A DNA stretch of 64,000 nucleotides, taken from Deltaproteobacteria bacterium. GTDB taxonomy: Bacteria; Desulfobacterota; Desulfomonilia; UBA1062. A model generated the notes under the pieces. It saw nothing but the letters and a program-made list of their open reading frames with translations. It was not told where the DNA came from and did not search any database. Positions 48,434-57,688 of this stretch are shown one piece after another. Numbering within the stretch: the first letter of the stretch is position 1; every line of letters begins with the position of its first letter. The translations under genes and the position numbers were made by a program. The stretch spans positions 1 to 64,000 of the forward strand of contig JAHDKO010000006.1 of NCBI GenBank assembly GCA_018436855.1, read 5' to 3'.

Positions 48434-50002
48434 CTACGAACCGCCGGGGCCGGCCTCTCTCACCACCTTTGCCACGGGCCGTACCTTTCCCAGGGCACGG
48501 TAGGCGTAACCCCGCACGTACCACGACGGGTCGTGGAGAAAGGCCTGCTCGAGGAGATCGCCCGCCTTTTCGGAGGGCATATCGCCGAGCGCCCAGCACG
48601 CCCGGGTCCGAACGTTGAGCTGGGGATCGGACAGGGCCTCTTCGACCACGTTCAGATAGCGGGGGTCTTTTCTCCTGCCCGCCTCGTAGACAGCACGGAG
48701 CCTGATACGCGGGCTGATATCGCGGGCAAAGCGGATCAGCTCTCCGGGCGTGAACTCGTCCGGAAAGGTCAGGAGCGCAATGTAGCGTCTGTCCTCGTGC
48801 TCGGAGAGGATATACTCGGCGATGTCCTCCGGGTGGAGGATGAGCGTGTGGCGCTGGTATACGCTCTGCCACGCCGGGAAAAAGAGCGAAAGATACAAGG
48901 CATAGAGCACACCTGCCGTGATCTTCGACCTCAGGGAAAGGTTTGCGAGAAAGAGCGCGAACCAGAGCATGAACAGAACCGGGATGAGCGCCAGGGGCCC
49001 GCGGTAGAAGAAGAGACCGATGCCCTGGCGCAGCATCCTGTTCTTGTCAAAGGCAGGCGTGATTTCTTTCATGAGCCGGTTCGACACGTTGGCGGGCCGG
49101 TCGTCCCGGAGCACGACCGAGGTGCAGGAGAGCTTCTCCTTACTCACCGCCAGGTCCCGGAACGCAAGCCCGCACGGGTCCGGGGTGCGCACCCAGAGGC
49201 TCCCGTGCGGCATGGGGCCGATGGCGCGTATCTCGTCCGAGACCGCAACCACCTTTTGCTCCAGGGCCGATACCGGCTTGATCACGTGCGCTGCGAGCAG
49301 GGTATGGTCGTAGTAAAAGTCTGAGATGTTCCTCATGACCGGGAGCGTGAGCATGGAATCCCTGATGACCCCGAACGAGGCACTGCCCAGGACGAGCATG
49401 AAAAGGAACGGGGACGAGGCCGCCGCGGCAAGGGCGAACCACCGTCCGAATCTGACCTCGCGGGGCCTGCTTCTCCGGATGATCAGGGTCCAGGGCACGA
49501 AGAACGCCACCGGACTCAAAAACCCGAATACAACCGAGAGCACCGGGATCTCGGCGCTGTAGCCCAGCCAGGTGCACAACCCGCCCAGGGCGAGAAAGGC
49601 CGCGATATCCGGCCACGAGTAACGGCCCTTGAGCCAGGGGAAGAAGGACAGCACCATTGCCGCCAGGGCGTTGAGCACACCCAGCGTGCACCCGAAGAAC
49701 AGGGCGCTCGAAAACCTGTGGCTGAAGTTTATCAGAAAAGGATCATCGGGACTGACCAAGGGCTCCAGGCCGGACGAGATGAAAAACTGCATCTGCGCGG
49801 AGAGATGATGTGCGTGCCGGCTCACCAGGATGAACCCGAACAGGGTGAACAGGACGATGCAGAACAGCGTGCCCACAAAGGACGCACGGAACCACTGGGT
49901 GTAATCGCGATACCCGGACAGGCAGAACACCCTTCCGGGAATGCGGCCCGCATCCGGCGACGGGGGTTCGTTGTCTATGAGCTGCCCGGAAGCGTTATAC
50001 AA
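48434..50002 (-). CDS. Polytopic membrane protein with C-terminal HEAT repeats
   Basis: A 522-residue protein with about eight transmembrane segments in the first 360 residues and HEAT-like repeats after about 400 (PRIRLRAVYEAGRRKDPRYLN, PQLNVRTRACWALGDMPSEK, PSWYVRGYAYRALGKV). An extracytoplasmic domain with two cysteines lies between helices at about 235-300. Function is unknown. The start is TTG just after the upstream gene's TAG, without an obvious ribosome-binding site; a later start is possible. Confidence 0.65.
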   Translation of the reverse strand: MYNASGQLIDNEPPSPDAGRIPGRVFCLSGYRDYTQWFRASFVGTLFCIVLFTLFGFILVSRHAHHLSAQMQFFISSGLEPLVSPDDPFLINFSHRFSSALFFGCTLGVLNALAAMVLSFFPWLKGRYSWPDIAAFLALGGLCTWLGYSAEIPVLSVVFGFLSPVAFFVPWTLIIRRSRPREVRFGRWFALAAAASSPFLFMLVLGSASFGVIRDSMLTLPVMRNISDFYYDHTLLAAHVIKPVSALEQKVVAVSDEIRAIGPMPHGSLWVRTPDPCGLAFRDLAVSKEKLSCTSVVLRDDRPANVSNRLMKEITPAFDKNRMLRQGIGLFFYRGPLALIPVLFMLWFALFLANLSLRSKITAGVLYALYLSLFFPAWQSVYQRHTLILHPEDIAEYILSEHEDRRYIALLTFPDEFTPGELIRFARDISPRIRLRAVYEAGRRKDPRYLNVVEEALSDPQLNVRTRACWALGDMPSEKAGDLLEQAFLHDPSWYVRGYAYRALGKVRPVAKVVREAGPGGS

Positions 50003-50004
50003 CT

Positions 50005-50520
50005 CTATTTCAATGACTGTCCGACTTTTGCGGCCTTCTCGGCGTTCTTGTACTGCCTGAGAAGGCTGTCGATCTCGACGGACGACTTCACGCTCTTCCT
50101 GCCCCTCACCGCCTCAACGTCCGACCGGGAAATCCACACGTTCTTGAAATTCTTTTCCTGCTTGGTAAACTCGATGAAATTGGCCAAGGCATCGTCACAG
50201 ACATGGGTGAACCTCCGGTTGTCGAGGGAGGCGATGTCCCTGATCTTTTCCACCGTGTCCTTGCCCAGCCTCATGACATATCGTATGCGCTTCTCCGAGG
50301 TGTCGGCACGCGGCCCGACATAGCGCTTTTTCAGCCGAAGGGGGATGTCTCCGCCGTATTCACGCTCCTTTTTGAAGATGTATGCATCCAGCGCCGCACC
50401 TACGAAATCGACCATGGCGATGTTGAGCATGCGGGAGATGACCCTGAGTTCGCTGAGATTATTCGGCTTGAAATACATCATGAACCGGGACGAACCATTG
50501 CTGTTTTCTCTAGAATTCAT
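50005..50520 (-). CDS. Probable ribbon-helix-helix protein with two RHH-like motifs
   Basis: A 171-residue basic protein. Two segments, FMMYFKPNNLSELRVISRML followed by NIAMVDFVGAALDAYI, and IRYVMRLGKDTVEKIRDIAS followed by FTHVCDDALANFI, share a strand-helix-helix pattern like a duplicated RHH fold. I do not recognise a named family. The ATG at 50520 follows AAGGAGGAG. It probably shares a transcript with the membrane HEAT gene, two bases apart. Confidence 0.6.
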   Translation of the reverse strand: MNSRENSNGSSRFMMYFKPNNLSELRVISRMLNIAMVDFVGAALDAYIFKKEREYGGDIPLRLKKRYVGPRADTSEKRIRYVMRLGKDTVEKIRDIASLDNRRFTHVCDDALANFIEFTKQEKNFKNVWISRSDVEAVRGRKSVKSSVEIDSLLRQYKNAEKAAKVGQSLK

Positions 50521-50631
50521 CGATGCTCCTCCTTGATGCTGCCGGAACAGCCCCTTTCTTCGCTTCTCCACGGGGTACTGCTTCGGCTGTTCCCCGGGCC
50601 GAACTCTGCGCGGCGAAAAACGTCAACTGCC

Positions 50632-51189
50632 TCATACTTCCATGATTTCTTTTTCTTTATCTGCAAGCAGGGCGTCCACCAGCTTGATGTAGTCATTGGT
50701 GAGATCCTGAACCTTGTCCTGGGACGTCTTCAGCTCGTCCTGGCTGATCTCCTTGTCCTTCTCCAGGTCTTTGAGCATTGCATTTGCGTCCCGGCGATGG
50801 TTGCGGATCTCCACCCGGTACTCCTCGGCCGTCTTCTTCACCATCTTTACCAGGTCTCTGCGCCGTTCTTCGTTCAGGGGTGGGATCGGCACGCGGATGA
50901 TCTTTCCGTCGTTGGCCGGGGTCAGTCCGAGCTCAGACTTGAAGATGGCCTTCTCGATGCTCGAGATGGCGCCCTTGTCCCACGGCTGGATGGTGATGAG
51001 CCTGGGCTCCGGTACAGCGAGGGTGGCCAGTTGCTTCATGGGAGTAGGGGTCCCGTAGTAGTCCACCATGATGCCGTCCAGGATTCCGATGGAGGCCCTG
51101 CCCGTCCTCACCTTCTGCAACGACTGCTTCATGGCCGCAACCGTCTTTTCCATGTCCTGTTTCACTCCATCGAGCACTTCATTCATCAT
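50632..51189 (-). CDS. frr: Ribosome recycling factor
   Basis: A 185-residue RRF with VRTGRASIGILDGI, YYGTPTPMKQLA, IRVPIPPLNEERR and a coiled-coil C-terminus. It releases ribosomal subunits after termination. It overlaps pyrH by four bases and ends the rpsB-tsf-pyrH-frr cluster. Confidence 0.96.
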   Translation of the reverse strand: MMNEVLDGVKQDMEKTVAAMKQSLQKVRTGRASIGILDGIMVDYYGTPTPMKQLATLAVPEPRLITIQPWDKGAISSIEKAIFKSELGLTPANDGKIIRVPIPPLNEERRRDLVKMVKKTAEEYRVEIRNHRRDANAMLKDLEKDKEISQDELKTSQDKVQDLTNDYIKLVDALLADKEKEIMEV

Positions 51190-51911
51190 ACCCTGTCCCT
51201 CCTTGCAGTCACGACCGAGCCGATATTCTCTCCCGCAAGCATCCTTTCGAGGTTTCCCGGGGTTTTGATATTGATAATACGGACAACGAGACCATTGTCA
51301 CGACAGAGGCTCGTAGCGGTCAGGTCCATGACCTTCAGCCGCATCGCAAGCACCTGGTCGTAATCGATTTCAGGATAGAAGACGGCATCCGAATGCAGAA
51401 CCGGGTCCTTGTCGTAGATGCCGTTGACCTTTGTGGCCTTCACGAGCGCATCCGCCCCGATCTCAAGGGCCCTGAGCGCTGCTGCGGTATCCGTGGTGAA
51501 GTAGGGACACCCGGTGCCCCCGCCGAAGATCACCACGCGCCCCTGTGCAAGATGCTCCCGCGCCTTTTCCGCGCTGAATGCATCCACGACCGTGGGCACG
51601 GCAAAGGAGCCGAGCACGGTGCACTCGGCTCCCTGACGCTTCAGGGTATCTCTGAGGGCGAGCGCGTTGATGAGCGTGGCGAGCATGCCCATCTGGTCCG
51701 CGCTCACCCGGTCGGATGCGACAGCGGAATCCTGGCCGCGGAAGATGTTGCCCCCGCCGATCACGATCCCGATCTGCACGCCCTTCCGGGCGGCTTCCAT
51801 GACAGCCTGTGCTAAGGCATCGAGGGTTGCCGGATCGAATCCGTATCCCCTGTCCCCAGCAAGGGCCTCGCCACTGAGTTTGAGGAGAATACGCCCGTAG
51901 AGAACAGACAC
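51186..51911 (-). CDS. pyrH: UMP kinase PyrH
   Basis: A 241-residue bacterial UMP kinase of the amino acid kinase fold. It has LLKLSGEAL, VIGGGNIFRG, FGGGTGCPYFTTD, and KATKVNGIYDKDP. It phosphorylates UMP with ATP. It begins three bases after tsf and overlaps frr. Confidence 0.96.
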   Translation of the reverse strand: MSVLYGRILLKLSGEALAGDRGYGFDPATLDALAQAVMEAARKGVQIGIVIGGGNIFRGQDSAVASDRVSADQMGMLATLINALALRDTLKRQGAECTVLGSFAVPTVVDAFSAEKAREHLAQGRVVIFGGGTGCPYFTTDTAAALRALEIGADALVKATKVNGIYDKDPVLHSDAVFYPEIDYDQVLAMRLKVMDLTATSLCRDNGLVVRIINIKTPGNLERMLAGENIGSVVTARRDRV

Positions 51912-51914
51912 CGT

Positions 51915-52514
51915 TTAGATCTCTTCTCCCAGCTGGTACCGGGTGAAACGCCTCACCAGGCATTTCTCTCCGGTCTTGGCCATCAGCTCGTCCAGGAGCT
52001 GTTTGACGGTTTTGTCCGTATCCTTCACAAAGGGCTGATCGAGCAGGCAGTGCTCGGAATAGAACTTGGTGATCCTTCCCTCGATGATCTTTTCGACCAC
52101 CTTCTCGGGCTTGCCCGATTTGAGCGCCTGCTCCTTGAGGATCTCCTTTTCCTTGTCGAGCACGTCCTGGGGAACCTCTTCCCGGCTCACCCAGTCGGGG
52201 CTCGATGCGGCGATGTGCATGGAGACGTCCTTGACAAAGGTGGTGAAATGCTCTGACTTGGCGACGAAATCGCTCTCGCAGTTCACCTCGACCAGAACAC
52301 CCACCTTGCCGCCCAGGTGGATATAGGAAGAAACCATTCCCTGGGAGGCCTGTCTCCCCGAACGCTTGTTTGCAACCTCGATCCCCTTTTTCCTGAGATA
52401 TTCAACAGCCTTGTCAAAGTCCCCGCCGCATGCTTCGAGGGCCTTCTTACAGTCCATCATTCCCACGCCGGTCTTGTCTCTGAGCTTTTTTACCTCTTCT
52501 GATGTGATCTGCAC
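51915..52514 (-). CDS. tsf: Elongation factor Ts, short form
   Basis: A 199-residue EF-Ts, with the TDVGMMDCKKAL-type N-terminus (DKTGVGMMDCKKALEACGGD), VNCESDFVAKSEHF and a C-terminal LLDELMAKTGEKCLVRRFTRY. It is shorter than the 283-residue E. coli protein because only one copy of the core repeat is present, as in cyanobacterial and many deltaproteobacterial EF-Ts. It follows rpsB by 20 bases. Confidence 0.95.
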   Translation of the reverse strand: MQITSEEVKKLRDKTGVGMMDCKKALEACGGDFDKAVEYLRKKGIEVANKRSGRQASQGMVSSYIHLGGKVGVLVEVNCESDFVAKSEHFTTFVKDVSMHIAASSPDWVSREEVPQDVLDKEKEILKEQALKSGKPEKVVEKIIEGRITKFYSEHCLLDQPFVKDTDKTVKQLLDELMAKTGEKCLVRRFTRYQLGEEI

Positions 52515-52534
52515 CTTACTCTTGCCTCCCTTGG

Positions 52535-53518
52535 TTATTCGGCGACGTCTTCCGTGTCGTCGGCGTCACTGCCGCTGTCGCCTGCTGTCTCCGGCTTCGG
52601 TTCCGGTTCCGGTTCAGGTTTCGTTTCCGGCTTCGGTTCCGGTTTCGTTTCTGGCTTCGTTTCCGGTTTCGGTTCCGGCTTGGGCTCCTTTTTCTTGCCT
52701 TTGCCTTCCTTGACGATGATCTCTATCTCGCCTTCGAGCCCCTTGCCCATGGTCTCCCTCGGGGCCGCTTCTTCTCCGGGCGCGGCGCCTTCGGGCACGG
52801 CGGCTTCCTTTTCCTCTTTCTGGAGCCTGTCGATATATCGGGAGGTTCCTTCGCCCACGGCGTCGGCGATCTTGGAGCTGAAGAGCCGGATGGCCCTGAT
52901 GGCGTCGTCATTGCCCGGAATGACATAGTCGATCAGGGTCGGATCGCAGTTGGTATCCACGATGGCCACGATGGGGATACCCAGCGTCTTGGCCTCTCTC
53001 ACTGCGATGTACTCGCGCGAGGGGTCCACTATATAGATGATATTCGGCAATGTCTCCATGTTTTTGATCCCATGGAGAGACCGCTCCAGCTTGATCTTGT
53101 GACGCTTCATGCTGATCTGTTCCTTCTTGGGATAGTCCTCGATCGTGCCGTTGTCGATGATGTTCTCGAGCCATTTGAGCTTGTCGATGCTCTTGCGGAT
53201 GGTCTGGAAGTTGGTCAGGGTCCCGCCGAGCCACCGGTAGTTCACATAGAACGCCCCCCCGCGGGTGGCTTCTTCTTCGATGGCGTCCTGGGCCTGCTTT
53301 TTCGTGCCCACGAAGAGCACCTTGCCCCCGTTCTCAGTAACCTCGCGGATAAAGTCGCACGCCTTCTCGAAGAGTTTTTCCGTCTTCTGAAGATCGATGA
53401 TGTGGATGCCGTTGCGGGATCCGAAGATGTAGGGTTTCATTTTTGGGTTCCACCTCGGGGTCTGATGCCCGAAATGCACCCCTGCCTCTAAGAGCTGTTT
53501 CATGGTTACTACTGCCAT
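52535..53518 (-). CDS. rpsB: Ribosomal protein S2 with a long C-terminal tail
   Basis: The first about 232 residues are a normal S2 ([46 protein letters not shown]). A further 95 residues are present, with a basic KGKKKEPK, a PEPK/PETK tandem repeat at residues 278-311, and an acidic end [15 protein letters not shown]. Usual S2 length is about 240-260. AGGAGG precedes the ATG. It leads the tsf-pyrH-frr cluster. Confidence 0.96.
   Translation of the reverse strand: MAVVTMKQLLEAGVHFGHQTPRWNPKMKPYIFGSRNGIHIIDLQKTEKLFEKACDFIREVTENGGKVLFVGTKKQAQDAIEEEATRGGAFYVNYRWLGGTLTNFQTIRKSIDKLKWLENIIDNGTIEDYPKKEQISMKRHKIKLERSLHGIKNMETLPNIIYIVDPSREYIAVREAKTLGIPIVAIVDTNCDPTLIDYVIPGNDDAIRAIRLFSSKIADAVGEGTSRYIDRLQKEEKEAAVPEGAAPGEEAAPRETMGKGLEGEIEIIVKEGKGKKKEPKPEPKPETKPETKPEPKPETKPEPEPEPKPETAGDSGSDADDTEDVAE
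52586..52690 (-). repeat. Tandem repeat coding for PEPK/PETK in rpsB
   Basis: On the plus strand the motif GGTTTCGGTTC and close variants recur with a 6- or 12-base rhythm. Encoded residues alternate Pro-Glu-Pro-Lys and Pro-Glu-Thr-Lys. The tract is in frame and could vary in copy number by slippage. Confidence 0.85.
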
Positions 53519-53700
53519 TGACTGTCCTCCTGGTTTTTCCTCCGTCCGGCAGGACCAATCCTTTTTTCAAGCCAAAGGACACCTGAAAGCCCTGCGCTGT
53601 GTGCGGACGTGTGTTTTGGTCAGCCCTTTATCACACAAGATCACCGGTTTCAAGGCCTGAATATTCCAAGAAGCGAAATATTGTTCGTATGCTGGCCCTT

Positions 53701-54258
53701 TTACTTGAAAAAAGGGGCAAGCCTTTTGAATTGCGGGGTCCCGGCCTTCTCCAGAAGCATGAATGCGATCATCTCGGTCGAATAGATCAGGGCGCCAGCG
53801 CTTCGCATCTCCTCGATGGCCTCTTCCCGGTCCAGCGAGCGCCGGGAGGACACGGCATCGCCTGCAATCACGACCCGGTACCCGGCCATGAGAAGGTCGA
53901 TCACGGTCTGAAACACGCAGACGTGCGCCTCCATGCCCGCCACGATCACGGTTTTCCGTGCCAGGGCATCGGTCCGCTCCCTGATCGCGGGGTCGCGGTA
54001 GCAGCTGAAATAGAGCTTCTCATAACGGGGAAGGTCGCGGATATGCTCTCCGATCTCCGGGACGGTCCCGCCCATTCCCTTCGGATATTGTTCGGTGACC
54101 ATGACCGGCATGTCCAGCGCCCTGGCCGTTTCGATGAGGATACAGCTGTTTCTGATCAGCATCGACCTGAACCGCTCGTCCGTAACGGCGAACAACTTCT
54201 CCTGGATGTCGATGACCATGACCGCGCAGTCCTCGGCCTGGAGCAGAAATTTGTTCAT
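53701..54258 (-). CDS. Isochorismatase-family cysteine hydrolase
   Basis: A 185-residue amidohydrolase-like protein. The predicted triad is Asp in MVIDIQEKL, Lys in EQYPKGMG, and Cys in GMEAHVCV. The family covers isochorismatase, nicotinamidase and ureidoacrylate hydrolases; specificity unknown. The ATG at 54258 follows AGGAAA; 54276 is an alternative start. Confidence 0.87.
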   Translation of the reverse strand: MNKFLLQAEDCAVMVIDIQEKLFAVTDERFRSMLIRNSCILIETARALDMPVMVTEQYPKGMGGTVPEIGEHIRDLPRYEKLYFSCYRDPAIRERTDALARKTVIVAGMEAHVCVFQTVIDLLMAGYRVVIAGDAVSSRRSLDREEAIEEMRSAGALIYSTEMIAFMLLEKAGTPQFKRLAPFFK

Positions 54259-54338
54259 GTGCATTTTCCTGAACATAACAATACCTTTTTCTTAATACAG
54301 TTGCATACTTCTTTGCAACGCTGTTTCTGTCCTTTCCG

Positions 54339-55013
54339 CTACACGATGAATGGGTACACGGCGGCAAAGGCCAGGGCCGGGATGAAATTCCCCACCCGGA
54401 TCCGGGTGAGCTCCAGGAGATTGATGCCGATGCCCAGAATGATCATGCCGCCGGTGGCAGTTATGGATGCGAGCACCTGGGGGTCCTGGAGAAAGACCAG
54501 ATACGAGGCCGCCATCGTCAGCCCTCCCTGGACCACCAGGACTGAGAGCGCGGAGAAGGCCACTCCCACTCCCAAGGTGGATGCCAGGGCCACCGATGCC
54601 ACACCGTCGAGGAGAGACTTCAGGTAGAGCGTGCCGGCGTCGCCGGTGGTCCCGTCCTGGATGCAGCCGATGATCATCATGGCCCCGGTGAGATAGAGGA
54701 CCGAGGCGGAGACAAATCCCTGCACGAAGGTCGCCGACTCGGACCGGAACCGCTCTTTGAGATGGACGCCCACCCAGGCGACCCCGTCTTCGATGCGGAG
54801 TATCTCCCCGGTGAGACCGCCCAGGAGCAGACAGGCGACCATGGGAATGAGATCGTCCACCGACAGGGCCATCTTCAAGCCGATCACCATCACCGCCAGA
54901 CCCAGGGCGTGCATGAGCGTGCCCCTGATCCTCTCGGAGATGTGCCTCCCCGCCAGCAGGCCCAACACAGCCCCAGCCGCAACCGCCGATGCATTCACGA
55001 GCGTTCCTGTCAC
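54339..55013 (-). CDS. DUF554 family membrane protein
   Basis: A 224-residue protein with about six hydrophobic segments, starting TLVNASAVAAGAVLGLLAG and with TATGGMIILGIGINLLE, as in DUF554 (YqgA, YdfK) proteins. It is predicted to be a transporter or channel of unknown substrate. It starts with GTG, divergent from the ArsR gene 188 bases away. Confidence 0.85.
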   Translation of the reverse strand: MTGTLVNASAVAAGAVLGLLAGRHISERIRGTLMHALGLAVMVIGLKMALSVDDLIPMVACLLLGGLTGEILRIEDGVAWVGVHLKERFRSESATFVQGFVSASVLYLTGAMMIIGCIQDGTTGDAGTLYLKSLLDGVASVALASTLGVGVAFSALSVLVVQGGLTMAASYLVFLQDPQVLASITATGGMIILGIGINLLELTRIRVGNFIPALAFAAVYPFIV

Positions 55014-55138
55014 TTCACATCCCTTTTCTTGCCATGCTCAACCGTTAGTACAGAAGAAAGTCCATCAAGGTCAATCGCAAAGATTTTCCAATTGGCACAT
55101 ACCATCACCGGACGGATCATGTCATGGGTATGTATCGT

Positions 55139-55153
55139 CTGTTGATAAAACAG
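55139..55153. promoter_or_regulatory. Inverted repeat upstream of arsR-type gene
   Basis: CTGTT-GATAA-AACAG, a perfect five-base inverted repeat, lies directly upstream of the -35 box of the ArsR promoter. It may be an operator for autorepression. Confidence 0.45.
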
Positions 55154-55165
55154 TATTATCTGCTA

Positions 55166-55194
55166 TTGACAACACGCGCCCTCAAGCCTTACAT
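55166..55194 (+). promoter_or_regulatory. Promoter of the ArsR-type regulator, probably leaderless
   Basis: A perfect -35 TTGACA (55166-55171), a 17-base spacer, and -10 TTACAT (55189-55194). The expected start of transcription falls on or next to the ATG at 55202, and no ribosome-binding site is visible. Confidence 0.6.
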
Positions 55195-55201
55195 TTTTCC
55201 C

Positions 55202-55555
55202 ATGGGCGCTCCAAATCCACAGGATCCTTCGGCCCGTGAGGAAAGGATCAACAGGATCAGGGGTCTTCTTCCCGCCAGCGAGCTGGTGGTGATAGAGCTT
55301 GCGGATTTTTTCAAGCTCTTCGGCGATGCAACCCGCATCAGAATTCTTTTCGCCCTGGGGGCGGCCGAGCTCTGCGTAGGCGACATCGCAGCCATCCTCG
55401 ACATGAAGCATTCAGCCATCTCGCACCAGCTCAGAACCCTGAACCGTTCACGCCTGGTAAAATCCCGCAAGGCCGGCAAAAAGGTTTACTATTCCCTGAA
55501 CAACAGGCACATCAGGAACGTGCTGATGCAGGGCTTTGAACATATTCAGGAATAA
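55202..55555 (+). CDS. ArsR-family transcriptional regulator
   Basis: A 117-residue winged-helix repressor, with FFKLFGDATRIRILFALG, the ELCVGDIAAIL helix, and recognition helix MKHSAISHQLRTL followed by VYYSLNNRHI. A single cysteine in ELCVGD suggests that a metal site, if any, is not the classical CxC. The ATG at 55202 fits a leaderless mRNA; in-frame upstream starts precede the promoter and are rejected. Its target may be the divergent DUF554 gene. Confidence 0.88.
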   Translation: MGAPNPQDPSAREERINRIRGLLPASELVVIELADFFKLFGDATRIRILFALGAAELCVGDIAAILDMKHSAISHQLRTLNRSRLVKSRKAGKKVYYSLNNRHIRNVLMQGFEHIQE

Positions 55556-55566
55556 AAGTCTATGCC

Positions 55567-55596
55567 GGGAGCCCGGGCTCCCGCCCCCTTCGGGCG
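55567..55596 (+). other. Two GC-rich stem-loops after the ArsR gene
   Basis: GGGAGCCCGGGCTCCC (55567-55582) is a perfect 16-base palindrome. It is directly followed by CGCCC-CCTTC-GGGCG (55582-55596). No T-run follows, so intrinsic termination is doubtful. Confidence 0.4.
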
Positions 55597-55721
55597 GTCC
55601 GGACGACATGCAATTCCATGTACACGCTCATTTACGGCTTTCTCAGGGCAGGTGCTTCATATTTCTCGATATTCTACCGATACAGAAATACCAAGGATGA
55701 AAGAACGGACATCAATGATAC

Positions 55722-56852
55722 ATGATTAATGTAATTCCATACAATGATCACAACCAGGCATTACGTGTACGCCGCTTTCTGATGGCGCTGGCATCCTATG
55801 TCATGTGGATGCTTCTCACCTCCCACTGCTATTATCAGGGGTGGTTCCGCATGTCGCTGAGCAGTACTCTGTCCGTGTTCGCCATCATCATCGTAATGAA
55901 TCTCTTCCTCTACCTCGTCTTCATGACCGGCCTGAACAAACGGTTCAAAGACCCGAGCCTCACCATGCTCCAGATGATCCTGGCAACCTTCTGGACCATG
56001 ATCGTAGCTTACTATACCGACGAGGTCAGGGGATTCGTCCTCCTGCTGTATCTGGTAGTATTCATATTCGGCGTCTTCAGGCTCCAGCTCCGCCAGTTCT
56101 TCATCCTCGCAATCTATGCGCTCACCGGATACGGGTATGTGATCGTGCTGCTGTTCGCAAACCATCCGGAAAAGATCAACCTGCAGGCCGAGATCCTCTA
56201 CTGGATCGTGCTTGCCGCCGTCCTTTCGTGGTTTGCCGCAATCGGAAGCTATATCAACCATATCAGGAAGAAGCTGGCAAAGGCCAATATCGAGCTCAGC
56301 CAGGCGAATGAAAGAATCCGGCAGTCAGCCATCCACGACGAGCTCACCGGTGTGTTCAACCGCCGTCAGATGATGAACATCCTCCAGCGCGAGAAGTCGC
56401 TCGCGGATCGGGGAGAGCCCTCGTTTTCCCTGTGCATTTTCGATCTGGACGACTTCAAGCGGGTCAACGACACCTATGGCCACCTGGCCGGCGACATGGT
56501 GCTCAGAACCCTTGTCCAGGCGATAAAGAACGACGTCCGGGAGCAGGACTACGTGGCCCGCTACGGAGGTGAGGAGTTCGTGGTCATCCTTGCATACCCG
56601 GACATGGACGAGGCGATCGCCTGCGCCGAGCGGATCAAGGCCCTGGCGTCGTCGCTGCGCTTTCCCGGGCTGCCCGACGACTTCCGGATAACCATCTCCA
56701 TGGGGGTGACCAGGTACCTGCCCGTGGAGTCCCTCGACGCCATCATCTCACGTGCTGATGCCGCGCTCTATCGGGCCAAGTCCAGCGGAAAGAACAAGAT
56801 CACCGTGGAGGAGCCCCCTCATCACAAGGCGGCTGCGCGCCTGATCTCATAG
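55722..56852 (+). CDS. Diguanylate cyclase with membrane sensor domain
   Basis: A 376-residue protein with six hydrophobic segments (residues about 18-185), a short coiled coil, and a GGDEF domain. The active site is RYGGEEF. The inhibitory I-site is intact (REQD, five residues before GGEEF), so product feedback is expected. It synthesises c-di-GMP in response to a membrane cue. The ribosome-binding site is poor. It overlaps the convergent gph gene by six bases. Confidence 0.9.
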   Translation: MINVIPYNDHNQALRVRRFLMALASYVMWMLLTSHCYYQGWFRMSLSSTLSVFAIIIVMNLFLYLVFMTGLNKRFKDPSLTMLQMILATFWTMIVAYYTDEVRGFVLLLYLVVFIFGVFRLQLRQFFILAIYALTGYGYVIVLLFANHPEKINLQAEILYWIVLAAVLSWFAAIGSYINHIRKKLAKANIELSQANERIRQSAIHDELTGVFNRRQMMNILQREKSLADRGEPSFSLCIFDLDDFKRVNDTYGHLAGDMVLRTLVQAIKNDVREQDYVARYGGEEFVVILAYPDMDEAIACAERIKALASSLRFPGLPDDFRITISMGVTRYLPVESLDAIISRADAALYRAKSSGKNKITVEEPPHHKAAARLIS

Positions 56853-57500
56853 GCAGCCCAGGAGCTCCCGGGGCGAGCTCAGCAGCGTGGAGGCCCCTGC
56901 AGAGATGAGCTTCTCCGGCGTCTGATACCCCCAGAGCACTCCCACCGGTTTCATCCCCGCCCTCACAGCGGTTTCCATGTCTATATCCGAGTCGCCGACA
57001 AAGACCACCTGATCCGGGAAAAGACCCAAGGCATCGACCATCTCCAGGGCGATGTGCGGGTCGGGCTTTCTGGGCAATCCCTGAACCAGACCCCTCACCT
57101 CGAAGAAACTCCAGTCGCTCAGGAGGGCACTGACCATCAGCTTGGCAAAGGAGTCGAGCTTGTTCGACAGCACCGAGAAGGGAATTCCCCTTCCGGCAAG
57201 GAGGGTGAGCATCTCCGGAACGCCGGGATACGGCCGGGAGGTGAGCGACCACCTCCGATCATACTCCTTTCGCATGTCGGCCACCACGGAGGAGACCGTC
57301 CCGTCGTCACGCCGGTCCTCGGGAACCGCGCGTCTTGCAAGCACATCCAGGCCCGCGCCGATCATCGTACGGTACGCGTCATAACCGTGGACGGGTAAAC
57401 CATGGCGCGCAAGCACCTCATTCATGGAGTCCGCGATATCGGAGAGCGTGTCGAGCAGTGTGCCGTCCAGATCGAAGATAACCGCCTTCTTTTCCTTCAT
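56847..57500 (-). CDS. gph: HAD-family hydrolase, phosphoglycolate phosphatase-like
   Basis: A 217-residue HAD phosphatase, with nucleophile in VIFDLDGTLLDT, LSNKLDSFAKL, KPDPHIALEMVDALG and GDSDIDMETA. Phosphoglycolate phosphatase (Gph) is the closest family; the substrate is not certain. The ATG at 57500 has AGAAGGGA upstream. Its 3' end overlaps the diguanylate cyclase. Confidence 0.85.
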   Translation of the reverse strand: MKEKKAVIFDLDGTLLDTLSDIADSMNEVLARHGLPVHGYDAYRTMIGAGLDVLARRAVPEDRRDDGTVSSVVADMRKEYDRRWSLTSRPYPGVPEMLTLLAGRGIPFSVLSNKLDSFAKLMVSALLSDWSFFEVRGLVQGLPRKPDPHIALEMVDALGLFPDQVVFVGDSDIDMETAVRAGMKPVGVLWGYQTPEKLISAGASTLLSSPRELLGCL

Positions 57501-57688
57501 CCGTGACCATCCCTTCTCTGAAGGTTTTGGAGATTTCGCAAGAATGCAAGGGTATTCCTTCTGCATATCACACACGGGCGGAGAAAGACATGCGCATTCA
57601 GGTCTTGACCCGAGGGAGAGAGCGGCAACGGGAACCGTCTCAGGAGAGGGGGCGCCATGCAGCGCCGGTGCCGCTTCCCGGTTTTATA

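Noticed and set aside
52586-52690. Tandem repeat taken for a CRISPR-like or satellite array
   Set aside because: The units are 6-12 bases, in frame and inside the S2 gene; there are no spacers.
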